The notes under the pieces: generated by a model | Told to the model about the DNA's origin: nothing | What the model saw: only the letters and a program-made list of their open reading frames with translations | Database searches by the model: none | Assembly: GCA_964036295.1 (NCBI GenBank) | Contig: OZ038464.1 | Span: 15,864,443-15,928,442 of the forward strand | From: Plumapathes pennacea | Taxonomy: Eukaryota > Cnidaria > Anthozoa > Antipatharia > Myriopathidae | Direction: 5' to 3' | Length of the DNA stretch: 64,000 nt | In this document: positions 32,145 through 44,949 of the stretch, one piece after another | Position numbering within the stretch: the stretch's first letter is position 1 | Layout of the letters: each line of letters begins with the position of its first letter | Position numbers and translations under genes: made by a program

Positions 32145-33451
32145 GTAAGGATTCTTCTATTTTATTGCTCTGTTTCAGGGATGAATTTTTTACTGCGCAA
32201 TTCTGAGTTCGGTCTTGTTTCTGCATACTTTGCAAAGGATCAGCGGAGTGATTCATCAGTCTGCCTGCCAAGTTTTATTAACAGTTGGCCCACCAGCATA
32301 TCTCGCCTCCCTAACTGCGCATAATATTTTTGTGATTATAACGATAGCTCAAACAAACTAGAGTACAAATTTGGACGCTGAGAATAAATTAATACCGACG
32401 AAATGTTTGCACTTTAACATCACTGCTTTCGTTGCCATCATGACAGTACTCGTTCTTTTTGTCTACTGCCCTTGCGCAAGTAGACACTATGCTATCGAGT
32501 GTGTAAGTAATGTAATGTGAGGTAAGAATCAATAAATGGTCGCGCGCTAATATTCGGAACTAATAAAAAGCAGCAATGGTTTGTTCGTGAATTCGGAACG
32601 ATTGCCGACCGTATGTCAATTTTACCACTGGCCAGAATGTTTGCGGATAAAACCCATGCCGTCACAAAGTTCTTCTTTGCGATTTCAATTTGGCTTGAAT
32701 CACAGCTTTTAAAAATGTTTATGTCGAAGACCTTCGAATGAAATTCTAGGCAAACAATACAATTCAAGTCAAGTGTGAACGCAAAGAAAGGATAAAAATG
32801 GAAATACGTCACAAAACCTTTTGTACGGTCTTTCCTTACACTTGACTTGTAAAATTTGAAGCGATGCAAGGGAGGTGGGAGCTAATGCATACACTACTCG
32901 TGGTAAATGCCAATTTTTTCATGTAAAAAAATGTAGTAGACACATACCTTCCGGCGCCTATTTCTTGGCAGTGAAAAGGCAAGTTTATGGTAATAGTTTA
33001 CTTTGGTCCTCGAGGATTTTTTAAGGGAGTCAGGAAAGAATCTTCCCAAAATATACAGTAAACAACTAAAGCGCATCAGTCCCTGATGCCAACGGAGCAG
33101 TTCAGAAGGGTGTGGCAATTCGGAGAACTTTAAGGTTCAGTTGGACAAATTCATATTTTCCTTTTTTCTTTCACTTAAACAATCCTATGGCAAAATCAGA
33201 CATCTGCTGAATTACAGTTGCACATGGCTTCACCCTGAAGTAACACTGAAACAATTTAATTGCATACTGTAGTAGATGTTCAAAACCATAAGACATTCGT
33301 CTGATTGGAAACTTCTTTTCTTCTACTTCACATTGTTTGAGTGTTGATTGAGACTTGACTGACATCTATAACTACTGAAGGTAGAATATGATAAGATACA
33401 ACATCCACTAAACAGGAAACTAATGAAGAGTCCTACCTCTCTCCTCTTCAG
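32145..33451. other. Intron with a unit-like fragment
   Basis: At about 32286-32322 the text ggcccaccagcatatctcgc resembles the ggcccaccaaaatatctcag block of the ANK-unit introns. Otherwise nothing recognised; open frames on the minus strand lack motifs. Confidence 0.45.
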
Positions 33452-33538
33452 CCGGGATTTTCAAGAAAAATAAGAAAGATCAGCGACCTGAGCCGGGAGA
33501 AGGTGTAGCAACAGCTTACCAGGACAATGCCCGTGTCG
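33452..33538 (+). CDS. Linker exon, 29 codons (predicted)
   Basis: A strong acceptor (ctctctcctcttcag) and donor gtcg|gtgagg enclose 87 bp, phase 1-1. Reads GIFKKNKKDQRPEPGEG then VATAYQDNARV. Lys-rich, then acidic; no domain. Symmetric and skippable. Confidence 0.6.
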
Positions 33539-34507
33539 GTGAGGATTCAAATATATTCCTTTGTTACGTACTTTCCTTTTTTTGCGCTCTTTCTTTATTG
33601 TGGTGGGCGTAACCACGATTCAGTAGCATGTTGCAAGCTTATCTTCGTGTCGAGTTACTTGTTTGTCGATTATCGTCCGAGATTCTGAATCGGCAAATCA
33701 CAGGAAAAACAAGGTCAGCAGTGACAGATTAACTTCCCACCGTCGTCATTGAGGTCAGCCGTGCTCGATCTTGAGGCAGTCTCTGTTAACACAATTGTAC
33801 AGTATGTCGATATGTGTCTGTATCACTCTTTCCTTCGACATCAGATCCGATTCAAGGGTCGCCATGTTGAACATGCAACACGCCTAAAACAATTCCGAAA
33901 ACCGTCATTTTACATCCAAAACCAATTGAAGGGAAAAATGAATAAATGAGTTTGGGGTAAAACGTGCGAAACTGTGTTTGAACGGAATGCGACATGCGGA
34001 ACCAGTTTATATTGAAATGCACTGTCAGGCGTTATTCCTTCTGCCTTTCGCAGTCTAATCTAATAGCAGGCTTGATCTTTTGTCTTTTCTAGAGTTTATG
34101 CAACAGTACGGTGCAGTGATCGATGCATAGTAGCCTGTTGAAAGCTTGATACCTTGTTGAATTAGGTTGTCTATTTTCACCCCAGAAACAGGAGTCGGCA
34201 AATCGCAAGAAAATCAAGGCTGACAACGTCTACAGAGAAATTTCCAGTTATCATTTGGGGTAGTTCATTCGCCGTCATTTCTCACCTGGTTAAATCTTGC
34301 TATAGAACCGGGACCATTTCAGTCCAGACGTAGTCTTGAAATTTTCACACACCAAAAATAACTCCAGATAACAAGTGACAACAAGTCATCTGTGATAAGA
34401 GTAACGGCCAAACTCTAATAACTGATGTCAGGAAAATGTGACACGAAATAGTTGTTGTTTCTCATCTTTTGTAATAATACTCCTTTTTCTTAATCTTTAA
34501 TTTTCAG
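33539..34507. other. Intron with a short direct repeat
   Basis: 33685-33725 and 34190-34232 share gaatcggcaaatcacagg-like sequence followed by aaaatcaagg. It could be a remnant of a duplicated mini-exon, but no complete splice-site pair was found. Confidence 0.4.
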
Positions 34508-34717
34508 AGAAGCCTTCCGCTCATCAGTTCATCGAAACTGATGCTAAAGATTGGAGCACATTTCATCACGCATGCGCTCGAGGGAATGTAAAGTTGATTA
34601 AGATGCATCTGCAGAAAGGAGTGGACATCAATCTTACCACTAATAACGGCGAAACCCCACTGATGTGTACAGCACTTAATGGCCATGTTGATGCAATCAG
34701 CCTTCTCCTTTCCGAAG
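34508..34717 (+). CDS. First ANK exon after the kinase part
   Basis: Acceptor taattttcag, donor tccgaag|gtaccg, 210 bp, phase 1-1, 70 codons. After a leader (KPSAHQFIETDAKDW) come two ankyrin repeats, STFHHACARGNVKLIKMHL and GETPLMCTALNGHVDAISLL. It is a divergent N-terminal capping pair, distinct from the array exons at 37784 onward, which follow in the same phase. Confidence 0.82.
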
Positions 34718-36889
34718 GTACCGTATGTTTTTCGTCCTTTTTAGCAACACACTGTAAACTAATGTACAAGATGTGTGGCAGGTTAGGAGCAGTACTGAAG
34801 CAAATTGTGGAACCACTCAAGGAAATGTAGCAAAATGAATGTAAAGTCATGGATCGAGTTATGGAAATAGAAAATAATGTTAGTGACATGTATTTGTGAA
34901 TTCAAAGTGCATAGTTATCAAATCGAAGGTAACTGGCTGGCTTTTCAGCAGTTTGTATTCCTCGCGTCTTTCGCACCTTTCCACATCAATTGAACTCGCC
35001 AAACGATACAATCTGTTTTGTCTGTGTGCCGTTTGTCGTTGTCATCCAAGTTGTTGATACTGACTTTATCTAAAAGAGTTTAATCACCGCTGTCCGGCTA
35101 AATTTGTGTATCCATCTCGTCGCTAAGGGGCAAGGAGAGAGTGACTGTAATAACCTGCAGTTATTCTATTTATAACCGTGTTCCGGGATTCCAGCTCCTG
35201 TTATAACCTCTGCAGGTTGGCCAATTATGACACACCATATCAGCCACACGGCGTAACACTGCGCGCAGTGTTGGAAATTAAAGTAGAAGCATCTTCTACT
35301 TCCGCAACATTGCACGCAACAATTACACAGTGTTTCCATCCAATTGCGTGCAGCATTGCGCGGGGCAACTGCGTCGTGTGTCCCATAGTGTTAAAGCTTT
35401 ATGAAGTATCAACTTTTTACGAGATGGCAGCATGAATATAAGAGTGCTGTTGATAAGTGTTTACAAAAGTCCCCTCGCAGCAAATTACAGCAAAAAAAAA
35501 TTAAACGTATTAAAATATGACAAAGTGTTCGCTGTACCACCCGCCTGGATTTCAATTAAAAAGGGCGTTGTACTTTTTGAAGTATTTCTAAAAAAGAAGA
35601 AAATGTTTTGACTACGTTGAACCCTCAATTTGTTGCGCCATGTTAAAATCTGGAAACTCGTAATAAAGTGGAAGCCATTTCGTTTCATGACCGAGTTGTT
35701 GGTCTAGTAGCTGTACAAGAGTGGATGTTATCTATACAGTACGTTACTCGATTCATTGATTTTCTTTAAGGCTACAATCGCAATATGCCAACTGGAGGTT
35801 TTGCAGCCGGCTCTAGCAACACTCGAGAATGTGAATTGAGCTTTTAACCAAAACAAAAAATGTTTTCGCAAAAATTGCGCAAACGTATGTTAGCGACGTT
35901 GGATTAGATGCACTTTAACAATCCAAGTGTAGATGCGGTCTCACACCTTTAATTTAAGTTGTAGCCATTCGACGACCAACTGCCGTGAGAAATAGAGGTC
36001 GGTATTAAAACTGCAGAGATGCGACAGTCGAAGTATAGAAGCAGTTTCCACAACCTTCGGGCCTACAGGGCTTTCAAAATGTTTCTTTCAGTCGATTATA
36101 GTTGACAAAGACTTCTTTTGTAATACAACGGTTAGTGAATACAATTGAAGAAGAGCATTCAGTTAAAAAACAAGACAGACTAGTATTGAAGCGAAGACTG
36201 GAATAATCGTGGCCTCTGATTAGAATTAAGTGTTCGAAGTCAAACTGTCAAAATTGATTCATAAAAAGACAAGTCACGCATTACTCAGATTTACTCGGTG
36301 GGTAACCGTTTTGCTTCTAAGCTCATGCAGAGTCGCTCAACCTTTAAGAACCAAGTGTATGAGTGTTGTAATGATAAATTTATAGTTTAATAAGGTTTCA
36401 TTTAAGCAAGGTGTCAAAAGCCAAGTTCTCTATACTGTGTGATTTATTTCTGGCGAGAAACTGGAAGTCTCCCGGAAGTTCCGCTCTTGTCCTTGCTTTC
36501 CATTTTAGTTTATTCTGCTCTCGACCCAACTAACGCCGCGAGCTCACTGGCAACGCCAGTTTAGTTGTATGTTTGAATGAACATTTTTTTGTCCTGTAAA
36601 TGTTCCAAGTAAAGAATGAGTGAATATCACAAAAGGCCAGTACACGGTTTTAAAAAGCCGACTAATAATTTATGCGGGATTAAGCATATCTCTTCTTTCA
36701 AAGGCTGATTAAATTAATCCTGGATTTAGTTCTAAACACTTAAGATACTTTTTAAGCCTGAAAACAAGAATTTGTGCTCCCAATTTAAATCGCGGCTTCG
36801 TCGATATGTATAGAGTAGAACCAGAGTTTTAGTTAGTATTTGATCAACATTCTGGCTACGAGCATCAGACAAAGAAATTGATTAATCCT
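34718..36889. other. Intron with a family B repeat
   Basis: 36090-36565 matches the right half of the foldback at 14800-15170 (tcgtggcctctgatta, gagtcgctcaacctttaag, aagttctctatactgtgtga, gagctcactggcaacgccag). 34718-36090 shows nothing recognisable. Confidence 0.55.
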
Positions 36890-37235
36890 GAGCTAGTTTA
36901 ATCGAGCCTTGTAGAAAACTTAATCACTGACGTGCTTGGAACAGCTATAGGCTCAGTGTTATAGAATTTTGCTATCGTTAAAAATGTTTCTGCAAAAATT
37001 ACTGCTTACAAAACTACAGGTTTTTGAAACTAACAGTCGTGTCTTTTTTTCGGAATTCTATGTACATCACAAAAAGAAATCCTCGAGAATTAGCAGTTTG
37101 TGAAACAAAGTAGGACAGTAAGAAGCCTTAATCAGCGGGATTCGGCGGAATTAATAAGTGGATTTGAGAAGTGTTATTTTACTTACAATACAGAGTCGTA
37201 ACTGCTATTCGTCCTATTCCTCGATTTCTTTGAGT
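36890..37235 (+). repeat. Intron remnant of an ANK unit preceding the array
   Basis: Contains gtgcttggaacagcta, ctcagtgttata, ctcgagaattagcagttt and acagagtcgtaactgctatt, the downstream intron order of array units, but with the extra segment around gaaactaacagtcgtgtc that array units lack. No ANK exon precedes it closely, so the exon of this unit was lost or never present. Confidence 0.7.
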
Positions 37236-37267
37236 TTCTTTCTTTCTTTTTCCTCAATAAAGAAAAA

Positions 37268-37395
37268 ATATTCATATTTATGACCCATCAAATATTTCCC
37301 CCCGCGCGTGATTGGTAGAATCGTGACACGTGGCACGGATAATTGTCCTTGACATTATCTGTTCCTCGAAGCTCACAGTTGCCATATATATATAA
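37268..37395 (+). mobile_element. Short MITE family A copy
   Basis: Contains tatgacccatcaaatatttc, gattggtagaatcgtgacac and ttatctgttcctcgaag, as at 20595 and 20935. It interrupts the left border of the array. Confidence 0.7.
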
Positions 37396-37783
37396 TAACA
37401 AATGTATAATAATAAATAATAATAATAGTAACTAATAATACATTTTTACATCCGTTAACGACTACCTTTGAATATGAAGTAAATCTTTTTTTTTCTGAGT
37501 TTAAACTTTGTCGAATTGAGCGGATGTCCCGACTCTGCCTGGCAAGTTTGCTTGTCAAGGGGCCCACCAAAATATCTCAGCCTCGCGAACTGCGCATGAG
37601 TGTGAACTTTTATTTTTAAATCTCCTATAATACCAAGAGAAATATTATGAGTTAAACAAACCTTCACCAACCGGCGATGTAGCTTTAGAAATTCTAAGAT
37701 TAAGGCTGTTTTACCAGAATCCAGCCTCTTACGCAATGAATGTGAGTTCACATTTAAAGTTAATTACTTTGCTTTTATTCAAG

Positions 37784-37981
37784 GTGCTGATCTTCATGCT
37801 GTTGGGTATGTCGGTCGGAACGCCCTTCACTATGCGTGTCTGTCTCGTGATGTGGCGACGATACAATTGTTTTTGGACAAAGGATTTAAGATTGAGTGCG
37901 TTGACAAGAATGGTACCACCCCACTGCTGCTTGCAGCGCTAGAAGGCCATGCGAACACTGTAACTTTCCTGCTGTCAAAAG
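37784..37981 (+). CDS. ANK array exon 1
   Basis: Phase 1-1, 66 codons, two ankyrin repeats. Variable sites: GYVGRN, ACLSRD (unique Leu and Arg), DKNGTTP, ALEGH. The intron ahead carries the MITE at 37268. Confidence 0.85.
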
Positions 37982-39095
37982 GTAAAAGGTCCATCTAAGC
38001 GAGTGTTGCAAGTGAAAAGGGTTATTGTCGGTTTACGTGAGGTGGATAGAAATTTGTGGTTTTGGAGGTCCAAAATACCGGTAAACCGTGGATTAGATCA
38101 CTTCCAATATTGTGACGTTTTCGAGCAGATTTTTGGCGATTTCTGGATTAAAAAACATGGTGTTTTCGTTATTAAAAAGCCAAGTGGTGTCAACATTCTG
38201 GTGTAACGCGTAGTGTCACTTATGCAGAGCCGGGACTGAACTTGGTATATTAAGATATTCGACGATATATAGTTGGGCGACATAGACCAAAAGAGACTGA
38301 GGAGCGTGACGCCTCGATTTGTGACCAAGACTTTCACATTTCGAGGCTTAGCGAAGAGAAAAAAATAAAATAAAACACCTAATATAGGAGCAACCTACTC
38401 ATGCTTGGAACAGCTAGGTTCAGAGTGTTATAAAATTTTGTACATCCCTAAAAAGAAAACCCTCGAGAAGTAACAGTTTATGAATTATAGTAGGATACTA
38501 AAAGCCATCATGAGGGAGATTTGACGCTGTTAATAAATCGCTGTGAGAAGTGGTGTTTTAGCTTACTAGATACGGAGTCGTAACTGCTACTGGTCCTACT
38601 TAATCCTTTTTTTTTTCTCTCTCTCTTTGATATTATTGTAACCACTGGTGACTTTCAGTGAGAAGATGGAATACGCGCTATTAGAAAGGAGCAGGGGAAA
38701 GTAAAGAAGGAATTATTTAGCCACTTTTACAGTCATGAGAAGTAGCTAATAAGACTTTTTGATTTCCGTTAACGACTGCTTTTGAACATGAAGTAAATGT
38801 TTATTCTGAGTTAAATTTTTTGTCGAATTGAGCGGATGTCCCGACTCTGCCTGACAAGTTTGATTGTCAAGTGGCCCGCCAAAATATCTCAGCCTCGCCA
38901 ACGGCGCATGAGTGTGAACGTGGTGTTTTTTAACCTCCTATAATACCAAAAGAAATATTATGAGTTAAACAAACCTCCACCAACCGGCGATGTAGTTTTA
39001 GAAATTCTAAGATTAAGGCTGTTTTACCAGAATCCAGCCTCTTACGCAATGAATGTGAGTTCACATTAAAGTTAATTACTTTGCTTTTATTCAAG

Positions 39096-39293
39096 GTGCT
39101 GATCTTCATGCTGTTGGGTATGTCGGTCGGAACGCCCTTCACTATGCGTGTCGGTCTGATGATGTGGCGACGATACAATTGTTTTTGGACAAAGGATTTA
39201 AGATTGAGTGCGTTGACAAGAATGGTACCACCCCACTGCTGCTTGCAGCGCTAGAAGGCCATGCGAACACTGTAACTTTCCTGCTGTCAAAAG
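39096..39293 (+). CDS. ANK array exon 2
   Basis: Phase 1-1. Variable sites: GYVGRN, ACRSDD, DKNGTTP, ALEGH. The following intron carries a 569-bp insertion starting 45 bp after the donor. Confidence 0.85.
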
Positions 39294-39338
39294 GTAAAAG
39301 GTACATCTAAGCGAGTGTTGCAAGTGAAAAGGGTTATT

Positions 39339-39907
39339 CTTGGTTTGCATGTGACGTCATAAGAAGGCCATCACAGAAGTAACGCACCCTACAAGTCCGA
39401 TACACTAATATGTTCAAGACTGTTATGCCTTAATACTTACTGCAAAATTCTGGGTCGACACAAAATATCTATCGGGAGCTATGGACGTTTGAATACCGTG
39501 ACAACAAAACTGTGTGACACGTTCGTGGCCGACTAAAATCGTTGCTTGTCTGAATTATAAAGTCTTCCTTCACGAAACATTTTAAAATTGGCACTGCGAA
39601 GGATGTGAAGTAACATAGAATCAAACTGAGTCGTACATCAGCTTCATTTCGTGTTCCGAGTTATTGGCCGCCATGTTGGTGTACAACCTTGGTCCACCAA
39701 CATGGCGCCGCATACAAACTCTTATCAAATCTCCAAAAAACAAATTGCCGCTGCTTCGCCAAAATTAAGCCTGGACAATCCAAAATTGGCATCTGGACTA
39801 ATTCAGGTGTGCTCTTTTCAGTTCTGGAGTCAGAAAGGTACAATCTGTTATTTTGGAGGGTGCTGCGGTCACGTGACCCGTGAAAACCACGTGAGTGCAA
39901 ACCAAGA
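39339..39907. mobile_element. 569-bp insertion in unit 2
   Basis: Interrupts the unit motif gggttatt|gtcggtttacg. Ends are cttggtttgca and tgcaaaccaag (inverted, 11 bp), flanked by att on both sides, a 3-bp duplication that would suit the PIF/Harbinger type. An inner hairpin (gccgccatgttggtg ... caccaacatggcg) lies at about 39668-39707. No transposase. Confidence 0.65.
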
Positions 39908-40972
39908 ATTGTCGGTTTACGTGAGTTGGATAGAAATTTGTGGTTTTGGAGGTCCAAAATACCGGTAAACCGTGGATTAGATCACTTCCAATATTGTGAC
40001 GTTTTCGAGCAGATTTTTGGCGATTTCTGGATTAAAAAACATGGTGTTTTCGTTATTAAAAAGCCAAGTGGTGTCAACATTCTGGTGTAACGCGTAGTGT
40101 CACTTATGCAGAGCCGGGACTGAACTTGGTATATTAAGATATTCGACGATATATAGTTGGGCGACATAGACCAAAAGAGACTGAGGAGCGTGACGCCTCG
40201 ACTTGTGACCAAGACTTTCACATTTCGAGGCTTAGCGAAGAGAAAAAAATAAAATAAAACACCTAATATAGGAGCAACCTACTCATGCTTGGAACAGCTA
40301 GGTTCAGAGTGTTATAAAATTTTGTACATCCCTAAAAAGAAAACCCTCGAGAAGTAACAGTTTATGAATTATAGTAGGATACTAAAAGCCATCATGAGGG
40401 AGATTTGACGCTATTAATAAATCGCTGTGAGAAGTGGTGTTTTAGCTTACTAGATACGGAGTCGTAACTGCTACTGATCCTACTGAGTCCTTTTTTTTTG
40501 TGCTTGATATTATTTTAACCATTGGTGACTTTAAGTGAGAAGATGGAATACGCGCTATTAGAAAGGAGCAGGGGAAAGTAAAGAAGGAATTATTTAGCCA
40601 CTTTTAATGTCATGAGAAGTAGCTAATAAAACTTTTTGATATCCGTTAACGACTACTTTTGAACATAAAGTAAATGTTTATTCTGAGTTAAATTTTTTGT
40701 CGAATTGAGCGGATGTCCCGACTCTGCCTAGCAAGTTTGATTATCAAGTGGCCCGCCAAAATATCTCAGCCTCGCCAACGGCGCATGAGTGTGAACGTGG
40801 TTTTTTTTAACCTCCTATAATACCAAAAGAAATATTATGAGTTAAACAAACCTTTACCAACCGGCGATGTAGTTTTAGAAATTCTAAGATTAAGGCTGTT
40901 TTACCAGAATCCAGCCTCTTACGCAATGAATGTGAGTTCACATTAAAGTTAATTACTTTGCTTTTATTCAAG

Positions 40973-41170
40973 ATGCTGATCTTCATGCTGTTGGGTTGTT
41001 CGGTCGGAACGCCCTTCACTATGCGTGTCAGTCTGATGATGTGGCGACGATACAATTGTTTTTGGACAAAGGATTTAAGATTGAGTGCGTTGACAAGAAT
41101 GGTGCCACCCCACTGCTGCTTGCAGCGCTAGAAGGCCATGCGAACACTGTAACTTTCCTGCTGTCAAAAG
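40973..41170 (+). CDS. ANK array exon 3
   Basis: Phase 1-1, starting AT so the junction codon is GAT (Asp) instead of GGT (Gly). Variable sites: GLFGRN, ACQSDD, DKNGATP, ALEGH. The following intron holds the 1.16-kb insert. Confidence 0.85.
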
Positions 41171-42126
41171 GTAAAAGGTCCATCTAAGCGAGTGTTGCAA
41201 GTGAAAAGGGTTATTGTCGGTTTACGTGAGTTGGATAGAAATTTGTGGTTTTGGAGGTCCAAAATACCGGTAAACCGTGGATTAGATCACTTCCAAAATT
41301 GTGACGTTTTTGAGCAGATTTTTGGCGATTTCTGGATTAAAAAACATGGTGTTTTCGTTATTAAAAAGCCAAGTGGTGTCAACATTCTGGTGTAACGCGT
41401 AGTGTCACTTATGCAGAGCCGGGACTGAACTTGGTATATTAAGATATTCGACGATATATAGTTGGGCGACATAGACCAAAAGAGACTGAGGAGCGTGACG
41501 CCTCGACTTGTGACCAAGACTTTCACATTTCGAGGCTTAGCGAAGAGAAAAAAATAAAATAAAACACCTAATATAGGAGCAACCTACTCATGCTTGGAAC
41601 AGCTAGGTTCAGAGTGTTATAAAATTTTGTACATCCCTAAAAAGAAAACCCTCGAGAAGTAACAGTTTATGAATTATAGTAGGATACTAAAAGCCATCAT
41701 GAGCGGGATTTGACGCTATTAATAAATCGCTGTGAGAAGTGGTGTTTTAGCTTACTAGATACGGAGTCGTAACTGCTACTGATCCTACTGAGTCCTTTTT
41801 TTTTGTGCTTGATATTATTTTAACCATTGGTGACTTTAAGTGAGAAGATGTAATACGCGCTATTAGAAAGGAGCAGGGGAAAGTAAAGAAGGAATTATTT
41901 AGCCACTTTTACAGTCATGAGAAGTAGCTAATAAAACTTTTTGATTTCCGTTAACGACTACTTTTGAACATGAAGTAAATGTTTATACTGAGTTAAAATT
42001 TTTGTCGAATTGAGCGGATGTCCCGACTCTGCCTGGCAAGTTTGATTGTCAAGTGGCCCGCCAAAATATCTCAGCCTCGCCAACGGCGCATGAGTGTGAA
42101 CGTGGTTTTTATAAACCTCCTATAAT

Positions 42127-43290
42127 CATAAACATTACAATTTCCTCGAATGTGATTGGCTCATAACACCACCGATTAATCATTAATTGGACACCTATTG
42201 TTCTGTAATCGGATACTTCTTTGTTCTGTAATCGGACAGTTGGCTTATCCAATCATAAGCAAGAGCGAAATTTAAATGCACCAATCAGCATTACACTGCT
42301 TTTCAGTGGAAAAAGCGATTGCCGGTGTGAGTTTGTGGCATCTCGAAAGGCGAATTTTGTTAATTGTTGGACAACTTAAAATGTAAGGAACAGTTTGTGG
42401 TCAGGCGAAGAACGTGAACAGTCACTATGGAACGAAAGAAGACAGGAAATTTTCGCCGATCGGACGCGTTTGTTTAGTGCACAACGTCGCCAGCAAGCTG
42501 TGCTATAGCCACTCTGCAACTTACGGCTCAATGTCAATGATCGTCGTTAATTCATTTCAAATTCATGGAAGACTTTTAACTTTGTTGTGATGGACTGTGA
42601 TGGACAAATATTCCTCGAGAATTAAGCCGTCAAGAAATCGGTAAGTTTGGATTGTGCCGACCCGCTAAGATACAGATTTTTTCCAGTCTTTAATATTTCC
42701 TTTGAATGCCTTGTAAACTTCTGTGAAAAAATAAACTAGTATTCTAAGTTTCAAAGGACCTGTTAAGTTCATAAATGTAAACCTGAAAAGTCGAAAGAAA
42801 CTGTCTTTCAATTTGTGAGTTCGTTGGGTTTACTGATTTTTACTGAGTGTACAGAACTTATACATTTTTGAGTTTACTTCCAAATTCCGCATTCAACTCA
42901 AATCATTGGGTAAATTAGCTTCTTGTTTCTCTCAAGTATTTTAAGTTGATAAAACTGAGAGCTAGATGACTACGAACAAGCGGTTAACGTGTTTACAAAC
43001 GCCGAGCCGTGTGTACGCGCGTGTTAAAATAGGTTGGCGATAAAGTATTTCTTGATGCTTTGTTTTTATGTATAGTACAGCAGAAGACGCTGAAGCTATA
43101 TGATCACTTCATTCTCAGAAATTGTAATATTTATGATTAATTGGTAAGAGGACTTCGTGTCGTCCGATGTCGGTCTGTAATCATACTCGTGATTACGAAA
43201 TCGGACTCCCGCGAAGCGCGGTCGTCCGATTTCGTAATCACTCGTATGATTACAGCCCGAATCGGACTCCACTCAGTCCTATTACCATTA
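42127..43290. mobile_element. Composite insertion, first copy
   Basis: Interrupts the unit motif cctcctataat|accaaaag, with a probable TAAT or AAT target duplication. The right end, 43144-43290, is an almost perfect palindrome (tgtaatcatac, gattacgaaatcggac and inverses around ccgcgaagcgcgg). The left kilobase contains attgg boxes and a mini-ORF from 42427 (MERKKTGNFRRSDAFV then stop) followed by a donor-like gaaatcg|gtaagt. It is probably a non-autonomous element with promoter-like sequence, possibly two elements together. Confidence 0.65.
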
Positions 43291-43446
43291 TTAATACCAA
43301 AAGAAATATTATGAGTTAAACAAACCTTCACCAACCGGCGATGTAGTTTTAGAAATTCTAAGATTAAGGCTGTTTTACCAGAATCCAGCCTCTTACGCAA
43401 TGAATGTGAGTTCACATTAAAGTTAATTATTTTGCTTTTATTCAAG

Positions 43447-43644
43447 ATGCTGATCTTCATGCTGTTGGGTATGTCGGTCGGAACGCCCTTCACTATGCGT
43501 GTCAGTCTGATGATGTGGCGACGATACAATTGTTTTTGGACAAAGGATTTAAGATTGAGTGCGTTGACAAGGAAGATAGCACCCCACTGCTGCTTGCAGC
43601 GCTAGAAGGCCATGCGAACACTGTAACTTTCCTGCTGTCAAAAG
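43447..43644 (+). CDS. ANK array exon 4
   Basis: Phase 1-1, Asp junction. Variable sites: GYVGRN, ACQSDD, DKEDSTP, ALEGH. The Gly of the ankyrin turn is Asp here (EDST instead of NGAT). Identical to exon 6. Confidence 0.85.
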
Positions 43645-44751
43645 GTAAAAGGTCCATCTAAGCGAGTGTTGCAAGTGAAAAGGGTTATTGTCGGTTTACG
43701 TGAGTTGGATAGAAATTTGTGGTTTTGGAGGTCCAAAATACCGGTAAACCGTGGATTAGATCACTTCCAATATTGTGACGTTTTCGAGCAGATTTTTGGC
43801 GATTTCTGGATTAAAAAACATGGTGTTTTCGTTATTAAAAAGCCAAGTGGTGTCAACATTCTGGTGTAACGCGTAGTGTCACTTATGCAGAGCCGGGACT
43901 GAACTTGGTATATTAAGATATTCGACGATATATAGTTGGGCGACATAGACCAAAAGAGACTGAGGAGCGTGACGCCTCGACTTGTGACCAAGACTTTCAC
44001 ATTTCGAGGCTTAGCGAAGAGAAAAAAATAAAATAAAACACCTAATATAGGAGCAACCTACTCATGCTTGGAACAGCTAGGTTCAGAGTGTTATAAAATT
44101 TTGTACATCCCTAAAAAGAAAACCCTCGAGAAGTAACAGTTTATGAATTATAGTAGGATACTAAAAGCCATCATGAGGGAGATTTGACGCTATTAATAAA
44201 TCGCTGTGAGAAGTGGTGTTTTAGCTTACTAGATACGGAGTCGTAACTGCTACTGATCCTACTGAGTCCTTTTTTTTTGTGCTTGATATTATTTTAACCA
44301 TTGGTGACTTTAAGTGAGAAGATGTAATACGCGCTATTAGAAAGGAGCAGGGGAAAGTAAAGAAGGAATTATTTAGCCACTTTTACAGTCATGAGAAGTA
44401 GCTAATAAGACTTTTTGATTTCCGTTAACGACTGCTTTTGAACATGAAGTAAATGTTTATTCTGAGTTAAATTTTTTGTCGAATTGAGCGGATGTCCCGA
44501 CTTTGCCTGGCAAGTTTGATTGTCAAGTGGCCCGCCAAAATATCTCAGCCTCGCCAGCGGCGCATGAGTGTGAACGTGGTTTTTATAAACCTCTTATAAT
44601 ACCAAAAGAAATATTATGAGTTAAACAAACCTTTACCAACCGGCGATGTAGTTTTAGAAATTCTAAGATTAAGGCTGTTTTACCAGAATCCAGCCTATTA
44701 CGCAATGAATGTGAGTTCACATTAAAGTTAATTACTTTGCTTTTATTCAAG

Positions 44752-44949
44752 GTGCTGATCTTCATGCTGTTGGGTATGTCGGTCGGAACGCCCTTCACTA
44801 TGCGTGTCGGTCTGATGATGTGGCGACGATACAATTGTTTTTGGACAAAGGATTTAAGATTGAGTGCGTTGACAAGAAAGATAGCACCCCACTGCTGCTT
44901 GCAGCGCTAGAAGGCCATGCGAACACTGTAACTTTCCTGCTGTCAAAAG
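44752..44949 (+). CDS. ANK array exon 5
   Basis: Phase 1-1, Gly junction. Variable sites: GYVGRN, ACRSDD, DKKDSTP, ALEGH. Identical to exon 7. Confidence 0.85.

Noticed and set aside
38003-38206. A 67-codon plus-strand frame repeated in every unit intron (for example 38003-38206, 41192-41395, 43666-43869)
   Set aside because: It is conserved only because the whole unit is recent. It starts without ATG, is broken in the older copy at 541-760, and overlaps a minus-strand frame that is equally conserved.
38098-38337. A 79-80-codon minus-strand frame repeated in every unit
   Set aside because: Same reason. In units 13-15 a 2-bp deletion (gcgtag to gtag) changes the frame, which a coding sequence would not tolerate.
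42427-42478. Mini-ORF MERKKTGNFRRSDAFV in the composite insert
   Set aside because: Sixteen codons, inside a repeat, with no domain; noted only as part of the insert.
43137-43529. Minus-strand frames of 82-130 codons over the ANK exons
   Set aside because: They are antisense shadows of the ANK exons and run into the palindromic insert; no independent signal.
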